NCBI GenBank assembly: GCA_973895155.1
Contig: OZ316897.1
Location: 13,454,001-13,518,000 of the forward strand
Direction: 5' to 3'
DNA length: 64,000 nt
Source: Marsupella aquatica
Lineage: Eukaryota; Marchantiophyta
Part shown: positions 22,891-35,101 of the stretch, one piece after another
Position numbering within the stretch: the first letter of the stretch is position 1
Layout: the number at the start of each line of letters is the position of its first letter
The notes under the pieces: model-generated
Told to the model about the DNA's origin: nothing
What the model saw: only the letters and a program-made list of their open reading frames with translations
Databases searched by the model: none
Program-made: the position numbers and the translations under genes

Positions 22891-24132
22891 GTTTAAGCAA
22901 GTACTTTGTATTTATTTCAATGACAAAGTGGTGCACCAGAACTTTGTTTGGAGAAAACAATGTCAATTGTTTTTGCACAACATGATGATGCATAGTAGGG
23001 ATAACATGTTTCTTCAACATTGAATATGTATGCAAGACAGAGTGTGACGAATCTATACACATGATCAAACACACATGCTATGAATTTAAGAATTTCATAA
23101 CGCAAATCTAGTTGACAATCGTTATCTACTCCAATTGATGAATTGACAATTTTAATTTGATCGATAATTACAACAAAATGAAAATAACAACACAAGGAAC
23201 TTCTTGTCATAACCTTGACAAATTTTAAATATTATATGTCGATACGATACGACAAACCATGATATACTATACACAAATGTACATATCCTATGCAGCCAAT
23301 ACTATGCGATAAAGTATGATGTTATACTAAGCGCATGAATTATTTATGAAAATGTAGCGTCTATGTATTCTAGTATTTTTTATTGTTGATGTCTTGCACT
23401 TCTGATTTCACATCCGCCAATTATTGATGATATCGATGGCGATGAATAGATCATTACAAGTTTTGCTCGCCTATTGTTGGTCGATTGACCATAGCATATT
23501 TCTTTCATTGTTGAAATCTATCACTGAATAACAAACTATCTGACAAATTATATTCATTCATTGTAAAGTTATCAATGGGCCTTGAATCTATTTGTGTCAA
23601 TGCAAGACTCTCTTGAGTCATTTTTTATTGTTTTGTTGTGTCTCCATTGGTGATATTTATTTCAACAAACTTTATCGCTCATACTTCCGTTCATGAAATG
23701 ATTTTGACACCAATATTTTTTACTCTTCTTCATCCACCTGAATAAGCAAGCATGATGTCATAAATGATCTCATATTCTCAAAATAAAAATAGATTCAGGA
23801 CCCATGGATATAAGCACTAAATACATTTTCCATCCTTTTCATGAACAAATTGGGTCATATTTTCATCTTTTTTCCATTTGTTGAAAAATATGTCAACATC
23901 TTCTGGATCGACCTCCACATCCCCAAAAATGTTAGATTGTCCTGTATGATTGATTAATCATTTGTAAATTCACAAAATTGTAATTGGTGCATTTTTATTT
24001 ATCTTTGTCTGACTGACCATCCAAATCAATATTGTTCATTTGCTCTATCTCCTATTGTAGATTCATTATGATCATCTCTTATGATGCAAGTTGATTCTTC
24101 AAATCATCAATGACTCTATTTCTATGTTGAAC
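22891..24132. other. A/T-rich decayed sequence, no gene assigned
   Basis: Minus-strand readings in this stretch include pieces such as EDVDIFFNKWKKDENMTQF near 23820-23890. They may belong to the coiled-coil relic just to the right, but are too broken to name. Confidence 0.35.
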
Positions 24133-24535
24133 TTACGTCATTTGATTACATTGATTTTCTTTTAAAGAAAATTGTTTGTTGAGCCTTGTGATCTTCTCCA
24201 TCTTGTCATATAGTTGCACCTTGTATTCCTTGACCTCAAAAGTAGTCATTGTTTGACTGGACACTTTTTCCAATGCTTTCATCTTCAAATGATTGTCTTG
24301 CAACTTTGATTTGTAGTAGTCAATGCTGCCAACTTCACAAAGCTCAAGACAAAACTTTGTGCAAAGATTGTTCTTGATCAAATGACCAATCTCTGTTCCC
24401 AAACTCTTGTATACATTCTTCATGTATGTTCAATGTTTGTTTGTTGGAATCTAAAACACCAATCAACTTTTCTGGTATATTGGTTACACTTGCAGAGACC
24501 GAAATGTTTGACCTTTTCATAGTGTTGTTCTCCAA
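24133..24535 (-). pseudogene. Unrecognised coiled-coil-like gene relic
   Basis: Two overlapping minus-strand frames (24344-24535 and 24133-24423) join with a frameshift near 24420. The combined reading is rich in Lys, Glu, Gln and Leu, for example YKVQLYDKMEKITRLNKQF, and looks like a coiled coil. I do not recognise the family. It could be an extra gene carried by the neighbouring hAT element or an old host gene fragment. Confidence 0.3.
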
Positions 24536-24650
24536 ATTGTTTAGTGTGCTGTAACTTTTGGATTTTGGGAGAGACCAAAATAGAAGATTTAAGCAAGTGT
24601 TATGCTTTCAAATTCTTGTGGGGACACGGCAAAATTTGAGTGGAGGGCTA

Positions 24651-26191
24651 TGTGGATGGACATTTTTTTTGGATTTCTTCAACTAAAGCTTATTCTGGGA
24701 TTTTTGTTACTTTTTATGGAGAAAACGAGATGTCTAAACGATTTCTAAGATATATAATGCAATTGAAGAAGTTGAATTATGTACTATTTTATTTAAAATA
24801 TTCTAGACCTAAAAAATGGCTGAAATCCTGGCAGTAGGTAGAGTAGACGTAAAAGATTACCCTGGAAATATTTCAACTTCATTGGAAATGTGGTTAGGAA
24901 GTTATGAATTTTCAAAGTTAACAAATCTTCATCCGCACTATTTTTAGCGACGCCTCGTAAACGTCTACCACTGTCGATGACAAAAAGTACTCGACGCTTT
25001 GCAAAGTGTCCACCTATTTTCTTCCCGACACTCAGAAAAATTTAGGTTAGACTGCATTTTTATCCAACAATACTTTTGTCCGATTTCTTTGAAGTACTTA
25101 GACCACTCGGAAAAGTTTGAAATTTTGCCTGCTTGCAGAATGAAGGTAGTACCTGCCATTGCGTGGAAATTGACATTTTGGGTGTTAAGGATTATGAATT
25201 AAAATTAGACAAAGATAATCAATTATTATTTTTTGTCAGAAAAACCTAATCATCACACTTAGTCATTTCCGCCCCCAAACTTAGTTTTTGTAGGAACCTA
25301 CTATTAGAGTAATATTTTATCAAGCTTAGTTAGACTCAAAATGATATAATTTTCCATATCACCATTATGTTAGGGCCTTAAACCTATAAAGTCTTTTAGA
25401 GTCGCTTCTTGATTAGGGGCCAAACCATTATTTAGTAATGGAGGTTGCTGATTAATTTTTCCTCCTTCCATTGTAACAAGTCATTGATAATCAAAGTCTT
25501 GTATGGAAGTAAAACTTTAATTTTGAAGTGTGATAAAATTTAAGACTCTTTTGTGGTGATTGAGTTTAATGATTTGCTTCTGCAATTCACATCGAGTTCA
25601 CTGCTAGGCTTGCTCGTTGTGACGAGATTCGCTAGCCAATTTGAGGATGAATGTTGTAAGTGTGATAAACAAAATTCCATTTTCAAGGGAATTAGTACCA
25701 TTACCATGCACTGCAATAAACCTTAGAATTTGACTTAAGTTGTGTATCACACTTAATTGAATCATGTTGATGGCATCTTAAGGCTTATCTTTGCATTTGT
25801 AACCAAAAAATTACTTTGGGTTTGGTGAGCAGAGGTCTTACATCCAACATTATTATAGGTTAGAGAAAGGATGATTGGAGAGTGATTGGAAGTTATCATT
25901 TTATATATATAATAAGACCAAAGTCCTTTCTGAAGGAGTGACAGTGTTAAAATGATAATTAAATCATCACAGTCTAAGTTATCTCCATCTATAACTCAGA
26001 AGGTTTTGTACTGGTGTTTTGATGAATTTCTTTACTTCTCTTAGGAGTAAGTAAGAGAAATAGAGAGCAAGAGGCTATAAGCTCTCAAAAGGATAAAAAT
26101 ATTCAATCCGATCCAATTTTGTTCTTAAAGGGATCGATACCTTAGTCTTTAAGTGAGAAGTATCACTTTTGGTTCTTCCATCTATACCACA
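24651..26191 (+). repeat. Palindrome-bearing long LTR, copy on + strand
   Basis: A polypurine tract (aagtggagggc type) at about 24638-24648 precedes the LTR start tgtggatgg. The conserved leader gacacggcaaaattt lies just upstream at 24623. The LTR is about 1.54 kb and aligns end to end, with substantial divergence, to 42701-43944 on the other strand. It carries inverted motifs of the type cgacgctttgcaaagtgtcc (24992-25011) and a related one at 24948-24965. Because internal sequence remains on its left, it is a 3' LTR of a truncated element rather than a clean solo LTR. Confidence 0.75.
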
Positions 26192-27644
26192 CTGTTTAGA
26201 CTTCCTCACACCGAAAAGGAGTAGATTTGTTTCCGTTCCCAGAAATGCATTTTTATCAAGTCTATCGAGTATTTTTTTCCTTCATCGCTTTTGATCAAGT
26301 CCCATGGACTACACTTTCTTCCTTCCTTTTGGTGCCAGTTGCGAATACAACTTTCACCTACTCGTAATTGCTCCGGCGTTGCCTAACTCCAGCGTTGAGC
26401 CCCTCTTAGATTTTCTACCATCATGGCCATTAGGGATGCGACTAACAAAGAGGAGGCTAGTAAGAGCAAGGACAAGACTTGAGAAAAGCGCGCTCCAATT
26501 AACTTTATTGGGCCCATTGCCGATCACGGAAATATGAACTATTTTTCCAACGGATCACCATAGAGGCCCAAGAAGCCCCACATGAGCCCGATCATGGGGT
26601 CGCATATTTCTCGGCCAACGGACCCAGGGGCCAAAAGTTATGGCCGACTCAAGCCGCATGCTTGTAGTTTGGGCCCATTGCCGATCATGGAAAAATAAAC
26701 TATTTTTCCAACGGATCACCATAGGGGCCTGAGAAGCCCCACATGAGCCCGATCATGGGGCCGCATATTTTTTGGCCAACGGACCTAGGGGCCAAAAGTT
26801 ATGACCGATTTAGACTCGAGTTTTGAAGCGGAAACAAACATAACTCGACGACCGGATCTCCGTTGGGGGAGTTCTTGGGCTCGTTGGAAAGCTAATGAAG
26901 AAAGCTACCTCAGGGTTCTCTCATTGTGCATTGGATGATTTTGGTTTTGAGGCTTGCAATGGGGGGAGTCCCTCTTGCCGATCCGAAGTCGAACAGTGAC
27001 CAAACCGCATTTGGTTCCCACGGAGACCTGATGTTGGAGAGGTAGAACCAAGTAAACTCTAGGGGCTGTCATTGAGATCTGGTCCCGATGCATGGTGAGA
27101 GGTTGAGCGGAACCCGGTTTCGCAGAGAGGTGGCTAAGATCTAGAAACTAAATGGTCCCGGCGTGTTACTACTAGTTTGTGAAAAACTGAGTTTGGGCCA
27201 TGGGCATGTCCTGGAGGCAAGGCGGTCAGCCATTGACGGGTAGAAAGTAGGGAAGCTTGGGCGACATCCGGTAGATAGACTGTTCAGGACGAACAGTGAT
27301 GTCGACCTTAGTTTCAACTTATGGCAAGGCCATGCGGGCCTGGGAGGCTCTATCCGCTGACCTACTTACTAACGACTGTTGAGCTTGAGGCAAGACAATG
27401 GTCTTGGAAGTTCCGAGATCAAGACAAGTTCTTACCGGTTGGTTGGTTGCTTGTGCAGATAGCAAAGACCGTTGAGCGACGGTTGTGCTGACGAGGGCAA
27501 GTGCAGCTTCGTATGGGAGGGGTCGCTAACGACAAGGAGTATAGTCGGGGAGAACTTCCCCCAACATTCCGTGTTAGTGCAAGGTTCGACTTGTTTCAAG
27601 GCTGAGAAACGAGTTTGGACGGGCACGTGGTGGGAGGGCCACCA
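26192..27644 (+). repeat. 5' LTR region of a gag-only gypsy element
   Basis: The right border is fixed by the primer-binding site at 27649 and a ccacca end. The left border is not resolved and lies somewhere after 26191. The segment holds a 161-bp tandem duplication and no protein-coding motif. Confidence 0.6.
26510..26831. repeat. 161-bp tandem duplication within the LTR
   Basis: Two copies (26510-26670 and 26671-26831) begin gggcccattgccgatca and differ at scattered sites. LTR promoter regions often carry such duplicated enhancer-like units; that role is inference. Confidence 0.85.
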
Positions 27645-27648
27645 CTTG

Positions 27649-27660
27649 TGGTATCAGAGC
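27649..27660 (+). other. Primer-binding site (initiator tRNA-Met)
   Basis: tggtatcagagc is the complement of the 3' end of initiator tRNA-Met and lies four bases after the LTR end. Confidence 0.9.
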
Positions 27661-27799
27661 ATACGCTTTCATAGACGTCAGGGCCAAACGTCAAGTTAAG
27701 TCAGAATCCAAAAGAAAATAAGCATTTTTTTTTGCGGGACCTTATCTTAACGGCTTGGGCTTGGTGGTGCGACTGAACGCATTTGCAATAGATCTTGGG

Positions 27800-29010
27800 A
27801 TGGCCAAGGGGGAAGGGCGAAAGCGACGTATCAAGGCAAAATCAATGGCTGAAGTGGCTCATGCCCCTCCATTCACTCCAATGAGTGGGACGTCAGTAGG
27901 GGGCTTCATTCTGCCCCTCTTACTTTGTCGGAAATCTCTGGATATCGACGTAAGAGTAAGGCAATTGATACGACCCCCGCTAGCGTCGCACGCCTTGGCG
28001 ATCCACGGGCTGACTACTTTGAAAAAGAGGAAGGTAGCCCTGCCACTCACGAGCTTGACTTTTCAGATGATGAGCAGGATGATTTGATTATGGATAATCT
28101 GGGGCTTGATGGTGAAGATATTGCAGGTGATTCTGAGCCCCCACCAGTCAAGGAAGCCTTTTTAGAGGAGGAACCGGGGACTCAAGAAAGGAGACCAAAG
28201 GAGAGACATTCATCAGGCACAACCATGTTACCAAGTAGGCCCGTGACCTTCTTGGACCAGCTAACCGCCGAGCAGCGCCAAATTTATTTGGCGCTTGATG
28301 TTGACAAAAATGCCCAGTTAATTTACATTTTAAACTTGGGCAAAGAACTTGCCAAAAGCGACAAGGGTGACTGGCCTAATAGATGGGGTATGGTGCAAGT
28401 CAATCAGTTGCCCACACCCCCGACTTATGATGGAGCCTATGAACAAAGTGGACAAAAGTTTCGGCAATGGCTCACTACTATGGAGATCCATCTCCAAGCA
28501 TGTGCTGCCCCATCCATTTGGGCCTCCGTTGCCGCCCCGTATCTGCGAGAGTATGCCTTAACTTGGTACAAGTCTTGGGCAAAGACTCTCGAGGCTAGTG
28601 GTCAACCGCTCGTTTGGAAAGACATGGTTGAAGGTCTCCGGCTCAATGTCACCACCAAGTATCCGGAGCGACATGCAAAGAAGTGTGTCTCTGAAATGAC
28701 TTATAGAGGCGATATACAAAAGTATATCGCCTACTATCAGATGTAATTGGCGTGTATTCCGGAAGGGGATGAAACCCTTTCAACGCAATTGCATAATTTC
28801 ATTGTCAAGCTTCCACCGTTGCTCCGCGAGAAATTGCAAGATAGGCAGCATGAGTTTAAACAACTCACTAATGCCTTTGACCGAGCCACGACGTTGGTGA
28901 ACAATCGTCCTGGTTTGGCTAAGGTTGGTGGCAAAGAGCAATCCGAGCTGGCGGAGAGTAAGAAACTCAAAGTTTTTGGTGCTAAGCGTAAGTGTTGTTG
29001 AGGCCACAAG
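27800..29010 (+). pseudogene. Ty3/gypsy gag protein, truncated
   Basis: Starts MAKGEGRKRRIKAKSMAEVA, then the frame shifts near 27925. The main frame (27925-28746) encodes an acidic linker and a retrotransposon gag core with FRQWLTTMEIHLQACAA and ALTWYKSWAKTL. It stops at 28744 with TAA where CAA would continue the frame, and coding resumes at 28747-29001. The end reads KRKCC-GHK, the first cysteines of a zinc knuckle, broken by TGA. No protease or pol follows, so the element is truncated at about 29010. Confidence 0.8.
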
Positions 29011-29505
29011 TGAGGCAATGTGCTTTCGGTAAGCCGTCCAGTACCCCTATATACGTGCAATCAAAAACTCAGGCCTATCCCTCATCCACTCCTCTTAGGC
29101 CTGCTCGTCTAGCCTTAAGAGTGCTCCCATAATCTTTCCCCACAACCACAAGGCCCGAACAACCCCCAACTTTAGCTTGGTATAGCCAAGGTTCACTCAA
29201 CAGTCCACGTACCCTATTCCGTCACTCTTCTCACAACTCAAGTACCCCGGGGGTTGTTGTCCAGAATTCCTAACTCCCTTCCATTCTTCCCAGAATTCAG
29301 TAGCGCTAAAACAAAGGGAGAGTCTTGCTGGAGAACTTATGCCCAAGCGGGAGTGGAGAATGAAGCATAATAAGAAAAGTGGAGGGTTTAAGTAGGCTTA
29401 CAACAGAGTGACCCTTTGGTCATTCCCCCTTCCAAGCCAAACCCCTCTCCAATCCTTCTTGCTCATATCTCTCCAAGTGTAGCGATTATCATGGCTTGGG
29501 GTCAT

Positions 29506-29633
29506 GCACCAACTACTCCCATGACAAAGTGTCATATTTTTCAGAGCATCAACTACTCCTGTGACAAAGTGTCACGTTTTTCAGAGCATCAACTACTCTC
29601 GTGACAAATGACAAAGTATCCCATATTTCAGAG
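29506..29633. repeat. 40-bp tandem repeat, three units
   Basis: Units start near 29508, 29547 and 29587. Each holds caactactc, gtgacaaagtgtca and a cagag tail. The third has a small internal duplication. Confidence 0.8.
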
Positions 29634-29989
29634 CACATCGTCCCTTAAAATGTGCCCAACCACTCTCGTCTTTTTTCTCTCTCTCTCCAATGTTTGTGTA
29701 TATAGGGAGACGCGTCGGCTTGTCCTTCCTTCTCTTCTTTTACAAAATGCCTCAGACTTGGCGCCCAGCCCCAGCCTTTCAAAAAGAAGAATAAAAATGA
29801 TTTATTTAAAAAATATCCCCGGTCTCATGCCCATCGGGGAGTCCTAAAAAAACTAAATCTAGTCTTTCCTAAAAACTTGCGCAGCCCCATGCAACTCTTT
29901 CCCATGTACTCACAAATCTCCCAACTCGCTTCCCTATGCAGAGGTCGACTCGCTATCAGCCCCTTTCTCCCTTGTTGGCCCGCTCCCAA

Positions 29990-30400
29990 GGCCTCCCCCC
30001 ATGATTGGGGAATTTATTTATTTATTCTCCCTCTTTCTTGGCCTGCTCCCAAGACCGGGCTCTTAATCCCCCCTCCACCTTCTCGCTGCCCCTCCCACAA
30101 AGGCACAAGGCCCTATGGGCCTACCCCAGCTCTCAAGGCCTCCACCTTTGCCCTCTTGCTGCCTCGTGGCTCCCCAAGGAAGGGGAGCATTTAATTGGCC
30201 CCTTCCCCTCTCTAGCGCAAGACCCTATGCGGGGCTCCTTGCCTCCTTCGTCCGCCACCTACTTTCCCCAAATGCGGGGAGCCTTAATATCTCCTCGCCC
30301 TCTCTATCCCCTGGTGCGCGTTTCTATGCACCCCCTAAGCCAAGCTCGTAGCTTGCCACCTGGGCGGGGAGCATTAAATTCCCCCCGGCTCATCCTATCT
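29990..30400. repeat. Degenerate GC-rich repeats with a ggggagc(n)ttaa core
   Basis: The core ggggagcatttaatt or a close variant recurs near 30003 (degraded), 30183, 30277 and 30366, with C-rich spacers. It looks like an old tandem array or the regulatory part of an unidentified LTR. Confidence 0.45.
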
Positions 30401-31038
30401 ACTCCGCTTGACCTTGGCTCACCGCCCTATGTGGCCTCATGTTGCCAGGCTCGCCCTCCTTTTGGGGTTTCTCTTTTGGTCACCCCTTTGATCCTCCCCT
30501 ATCGGGGCGTATGCGCACTCACCTGTTGTGTCAACAGTCAGGCTCCTCCTTCCGTGGTCCTTAATAGAATAGTTTTAAACCCCTCTAAAGCCCCCCAGCT
30601 TTATAAACAAAGTTGGGCCTCCTAAAAGGGTCCCCCACAACCGGGGTCCCAAAAATTAATGGGTGGTACCCCCTTAAGATGCCCAAATTTATGCCCTCTA
30701 GCTTGGAATGATCAACATGAAAAACCACTAAGAAATAAAAATGAGTTACTACCCAATTCCAAGGGCTCCGCCCCTTGGTTCATCATGAACTCATAATGGC
30801 ATAATTAACTTAGTTATGCTAAAGAAAAAATATATATTGGACATAGGATGTGTACATCTGGCTTATTTACAAAAAAAACTCTTGTTAAACAGCTAACATT
30901 GGTTTTGGCCCCGGGGACCCCTTCACACAAAACACAATAAAGTGAAATCATAAGTACATTTAAATTCATATGACATGATTGAATAGATAATTGTTCATGT
31001 CATACTTGATTGTTATTCATGATCAAACTATGTAATCC

Positions 31039-33776
31039 CTAATCTCTCAGATAAGAACTATTGTACTGAACTAATCTACAATCCTGGAATGTTCTCATCA
31101 TCCTCAAACTCCAATGAACACAATTCATTCTTTTATTAACATCAATGGCCATCATGTCACGTATCATAACCTCCAATTTAGGATCACGCTCTCTAGCATT
31201 CCAACCCCTATCCAAATATCGTGTCATTGGGCTCATTCCATCCCAAGTTTTTGTAAGTAATGTCTCAAACAGATTGCCCAAAGCATATATATTAGTTGCT
31301 TGGCCTGCACTCTATTGGATCAAGGTGATCTAGCTCAGGTGCTAATTATTGGTATTCTTTTTGGTACGCAACATTTTCTCTATTGGATGGGCCACATTCA
31401 ATTCTGTGGTAATGTGCATTGTGATTTGTGTTTGGACAACCCAAAATCACACATTCCTACATAAACTTTGATCGTCAAATCATCCTTGTGATCAAAGTGA
31501 AGACGAATATTTCCAAAGTGAAGGTCACAATGGAAACGGTCGTGTGCATGCAAGTATTGCAATTTCCAATAAAGCCATACCAATCCCCAAACATGTTTCA
31601 AAAAAGTTTTTTTTTATATGAATGTGACATCGACTTCATAATTGGATTGTGACTTCCCTTTGCTCTTACTCTATTTTTTACACTTATCTATAAAGCTTCT
31701 CAAATCACCTTCATTGTAATGATCATATATAAGTTTTGATGGATCTTCGATGATTATTGCCAAGGCTCCAATGATTTCTTTCTGATTCAAGCCTCCCATT
31801 AGCACTTTTGTAATGCATCTGTTTGTCTCTTGTGCCGGTCTCCATCCTTGAATTATTTTGCAACTAGCGTTGCGTTTTGAGGAATCAATGGGCAATCCAA
31901 TTATATACGACATATGAACATATGTCGTTGGATGCCAGTTTTGATGCGATATAAATTCTATACTTGCTTCCTCCTTGAGAAATAAATACTCCTAACCATG
32001 GGAAGAACTCATGATGGACGTGTACCTCTATGTGCCACTTCGATGTCAACCTCTCCAAACTGCATGACCTTGCTTGCATATTTCACATTACTCTCCAATT
32101 TGGCCATTGCTAACTAGACTTTGCTCTATTTTGCTAGCAAATCTTTTTTTTGTGTATATAGCCCGGGAACTCCAAGCATTAGTGACCCAACCTCATCCAA
32201 ATTGGTTTCCAACTTGTCCCAAAGATTTATCGCAAAGTTCAACACCAGATGTTCAACAAATCTAGACAGCTTCTCAAAATTACTTACTAAACTCAACAAT
32301 TTTATTTTGTGTCATGTCTTCTTCTTTCTCTACCGCCTTGCTCATACAACGCACCATGTCATTCATAAGGTTTTTGTAACCTTGCGCTCCATGCATGGCA
32401 TACTTCCTCTCAAAACCATCCTGCTCATATTGTCCTGGCAAAGTATAGGGATATAGAGCCTCTTTCCAAATCGCCACTAACACACATTGTCTTTTTCTTT
32501 CAATGCAACATCCATTTCTCCTCCTCTGTATTTTTTCTTCCCTAATGTTTTGGCTTTGTTACTACATTCTAAGGTTTTGTGAGCATTCCTCAAGCAAGGA
32601 GGGCATGAGCATTTGGCTGGTATCCCTCACTCAACATGGTCAACATTGTCTCAAACAATTGCCTATACTCTACACCCATATGTGCGTTGGCCAAGTTTTT
32701 AACTAACCAGAATAATATGTAGGACAGAGAATAGACATTTACAGTGCGTGTTGGCTGGTTGGCAAGGGGTACAGATGAAGTGTGTACTGTAATGAAGCTG
32801 GATCAGGAAATATTGAAATATCATTATACACCTTGTGTTGGTACTAACATAACCTAGGCAATATCATCATAATATTTATTTTTTTTCATTTTTTATTACT
32901 TTGAATGTAACAATGATGAAAGGGAAAAACAACTATGTGAAATACCACTGAAACTCCATGATGCATGCGCACAAAATTTATCCTTTCCTTCAAGTTGTTA
33001 CATTATTCTTACTTCAATCTATGTGATGTACCTATAGTTTAGATATCATTTATAAATCAAGTGAAAATATTCACAAGGAATTGAAATATCCATGCAAAGT
33101 ATTACACGCCAAGCGGAAACTCCAAGCATGCATACATAAAAATTAAATCTCTATCCTCGCAAATTCTCCATTCAACTCACAAATGACACTAAATTATTAA
33201 GGCAATATTAGGTTCTCTCATACAAAATACCACACGCCAAGCATAAGCTCCAAGCATGCGCATACGTGAGAACCATAATACTCCTATAAATTTTAAAACT
33301 AAATTTATAATAGTCATACAAGTATACAACATGCAAGGCAAAGCATAAGCAACAAAATACTCACCAAATGAGCCTTCCAGAATTCATGGTAGTCATCCAT
33401 GGGTGGCCCCTCCAAATGCTGAAATAATTCCTTCCATGCCATGAAAGGGGTAAACAATGTGGCGTTACGCAATGTTTGCATATCGCACCACGTATCAAAC
33501 TCTTGGATGAAGACATCCAGATCTCGTACCAACTACAACAGAGTATTGTCGTGGGTCCTTTGTAGCCCCGTACATCTCTTTCATATCCCACAACAAAGGT
33601 GCAATGACCTGATGATGAGAAGCACTGGTCATAGAGTCCTCGTTAGAATCATTATCAAAAGTTGTGCCACTGACTACTACCAATGTCACTGGCCAAAACT
33701 GTGCCCCACTCCGAGTGAAACCGGTCCATCGTCCATCGGGTAACCCAGCAGCACCAGAAGAATCCATGGTGACCAA
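31039..33776 (-). pseudogene. Decayed protein-kinase gene with a repeat-bearing intron
   Basis: A first coding block (33365-33776) starts MVTMDSSGAAGLPDGRW and ends at a good GTGAGT donor, but its frame breaks near 33535. An intron of about 660 bp ends near 32703. Further blocks read VEYRQLFETMLTMLSEGYQP (near 32660) and WKEALYPYTLPGQYEQDGFE (near 32430). The kinase domain follows: an N-lobe remnant (31671-31913), a catalytic-loop-like HCDLHFGNIRL and metal-binding CDFGLS (31398-31601), and a C-lobe (31039-31281). HCDLHFGNI replaces the usual HRDLKPEN form. There are many stops between blocks. I do not recognise the N-terminal domain. It is a decayed host-type gene, or one carried by a transposon. 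Confidence 0.6.
32885..33300 (-). repeat. Inverted copy of the hAT 5' region inside the kinase intron
   Basis: Read on the minus strand, this block matches 19905-20320 along its length. It includes three motif copies (near 33255, 33125 and 32970) in the same order and nearly the same spacing. It lies within the first intron of the kinase pseudogene and is not followed by a transposase. Confidence 0.75.
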
Positions 33777-33900
33777 CCTAACCTAATCTATATGCTAACC
33801 TTGAGGGCAATATGTCCGTGTCAACAACACAAGCACTCACCATGGTGTGTTGGGCATCACTCCAACATCACCAAGAGAGAAATACGTTGTCGTAAAGAAA

Positions 33901-35101
33901 TGAGTTTTGGAATTAGAATACCTCACATATAGTTTCTCACTCCATTAGACATTATTAAAAATTAAATAAAAATAAATAATGTGACTTTAAAGAGTAGTCA
34001 TTTATAAATTATTAGATATAATAGACCAAAATCATAGAATAGGTAAAAATAAAATAGTATACCAAAATAATAGTATACCAAATGAGTATAGTAGACCAAA
34101 TGAGTATAGTAGGCCAAGATAATAGAATAGGACAAAAATAAGATAGTGGACAAAAAAGTGGGCTAGCAAATTGTAGATAGTCCACTTTACAAAATAGTGT
34201 GCTAAGATAGTGGGCAAAATAGTGGGCTAGCAAATTGTGGATAGTCCACTTTACAAAATAGCGTGCTAAGATAGTGGTCAAAAAAATGGGCTAGCAAATT
34301 GTGGGTGGTCAACATTTCAAAGTATAAATAGAAGGGAACTTGCTTCCCATAGGGCATTTTGTTCCCACTATTGAGAGTGGAGTCCATGGTTTGCCTTGAT
34401 ATAACGGAGGGCTATGCCGCCGGTTTTCATGATGGAAGGAATTGAGGATTTTTCTTATGGTCATGGCTATGCCACCACTTGAGCACCTTAAGTTAAATAC
34501 TGAAATCTGGCAAGGACTGCTATGTCGCCTGTATCAAGGATATATTATCAAAGGTTAACTTGTACCTTAGGTTTAGCTATTCTCATAGATTGTGAATGAT
34601 GTTGCATGGGTTGTCAAGAGTGCATAGACCGCCGGGAGTGGTTGTCAACCCATTTTTTATTAGATTACATTGTTTAGATAAAAATATAATGCGTCAAACG
34701 CTTATGTATCAGTTTGGTATAGATTTTGCCACCATGGTTATGAATTCAAATATTCCACTCATATATCCCGTAGTTACTTATGAAGAAGAGTGGGTGTGTA
34801 CTATCTATATTTTGTATTAGAAAAGATGGATTTGAATCAGGTCCCAAGTCCAATCTTAAATTTGATGTCTTCCTTGAGTCTAAGATTATTGTGCGAAGGA
34901 AGATAGCGTGTAGGAAAATCTTAATAAGAAAGTTTGGAGAAGAGTCGTATAATATTGTAGTATCTTTGGAAGAAGCTCTAATACTTTACGGGGATCATCC
35001 AAGGGGAACTTTAAATATTTTTGTGCTTGTATAGTTCAGGTGAGTAGTCGTATTTGCACAGGCAGCAAGGCCCAATGCCTCTTGAGTAGTTTAAAACCCC
35101 A
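33901..35101. repeat. 1.2-kb dispersed repeat, copy 2 (solo-LTR-like)
   Basis: Same orientation as 12715-13894 and highly similar over its whole length. It has the same TG...CA ends, TATA-like box (near 34323) and an internal 65-bp array at about 34140-34310. The flanks agaaa and agaca are only an imperfect 5-bp match, so a target duplication is not proven. Confidence 0.75.

Larger units (their letters stand above)
29011..31038. other. Non-coding repeat-rich stretch
   Basis: No gene can be supported. A long open frame (30005-30625) is produced by C-rich degenerate repeats and has no recognisable motifs. Two repeat arrays are listed separately. Confidence 0.45.

Noticed and set aside
30005-30625. 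A 206-codon open frame on the + strand
   Set aside because: Its composition follows the C-rich repeats, several frames are open at once, and it shows no domain or start context.
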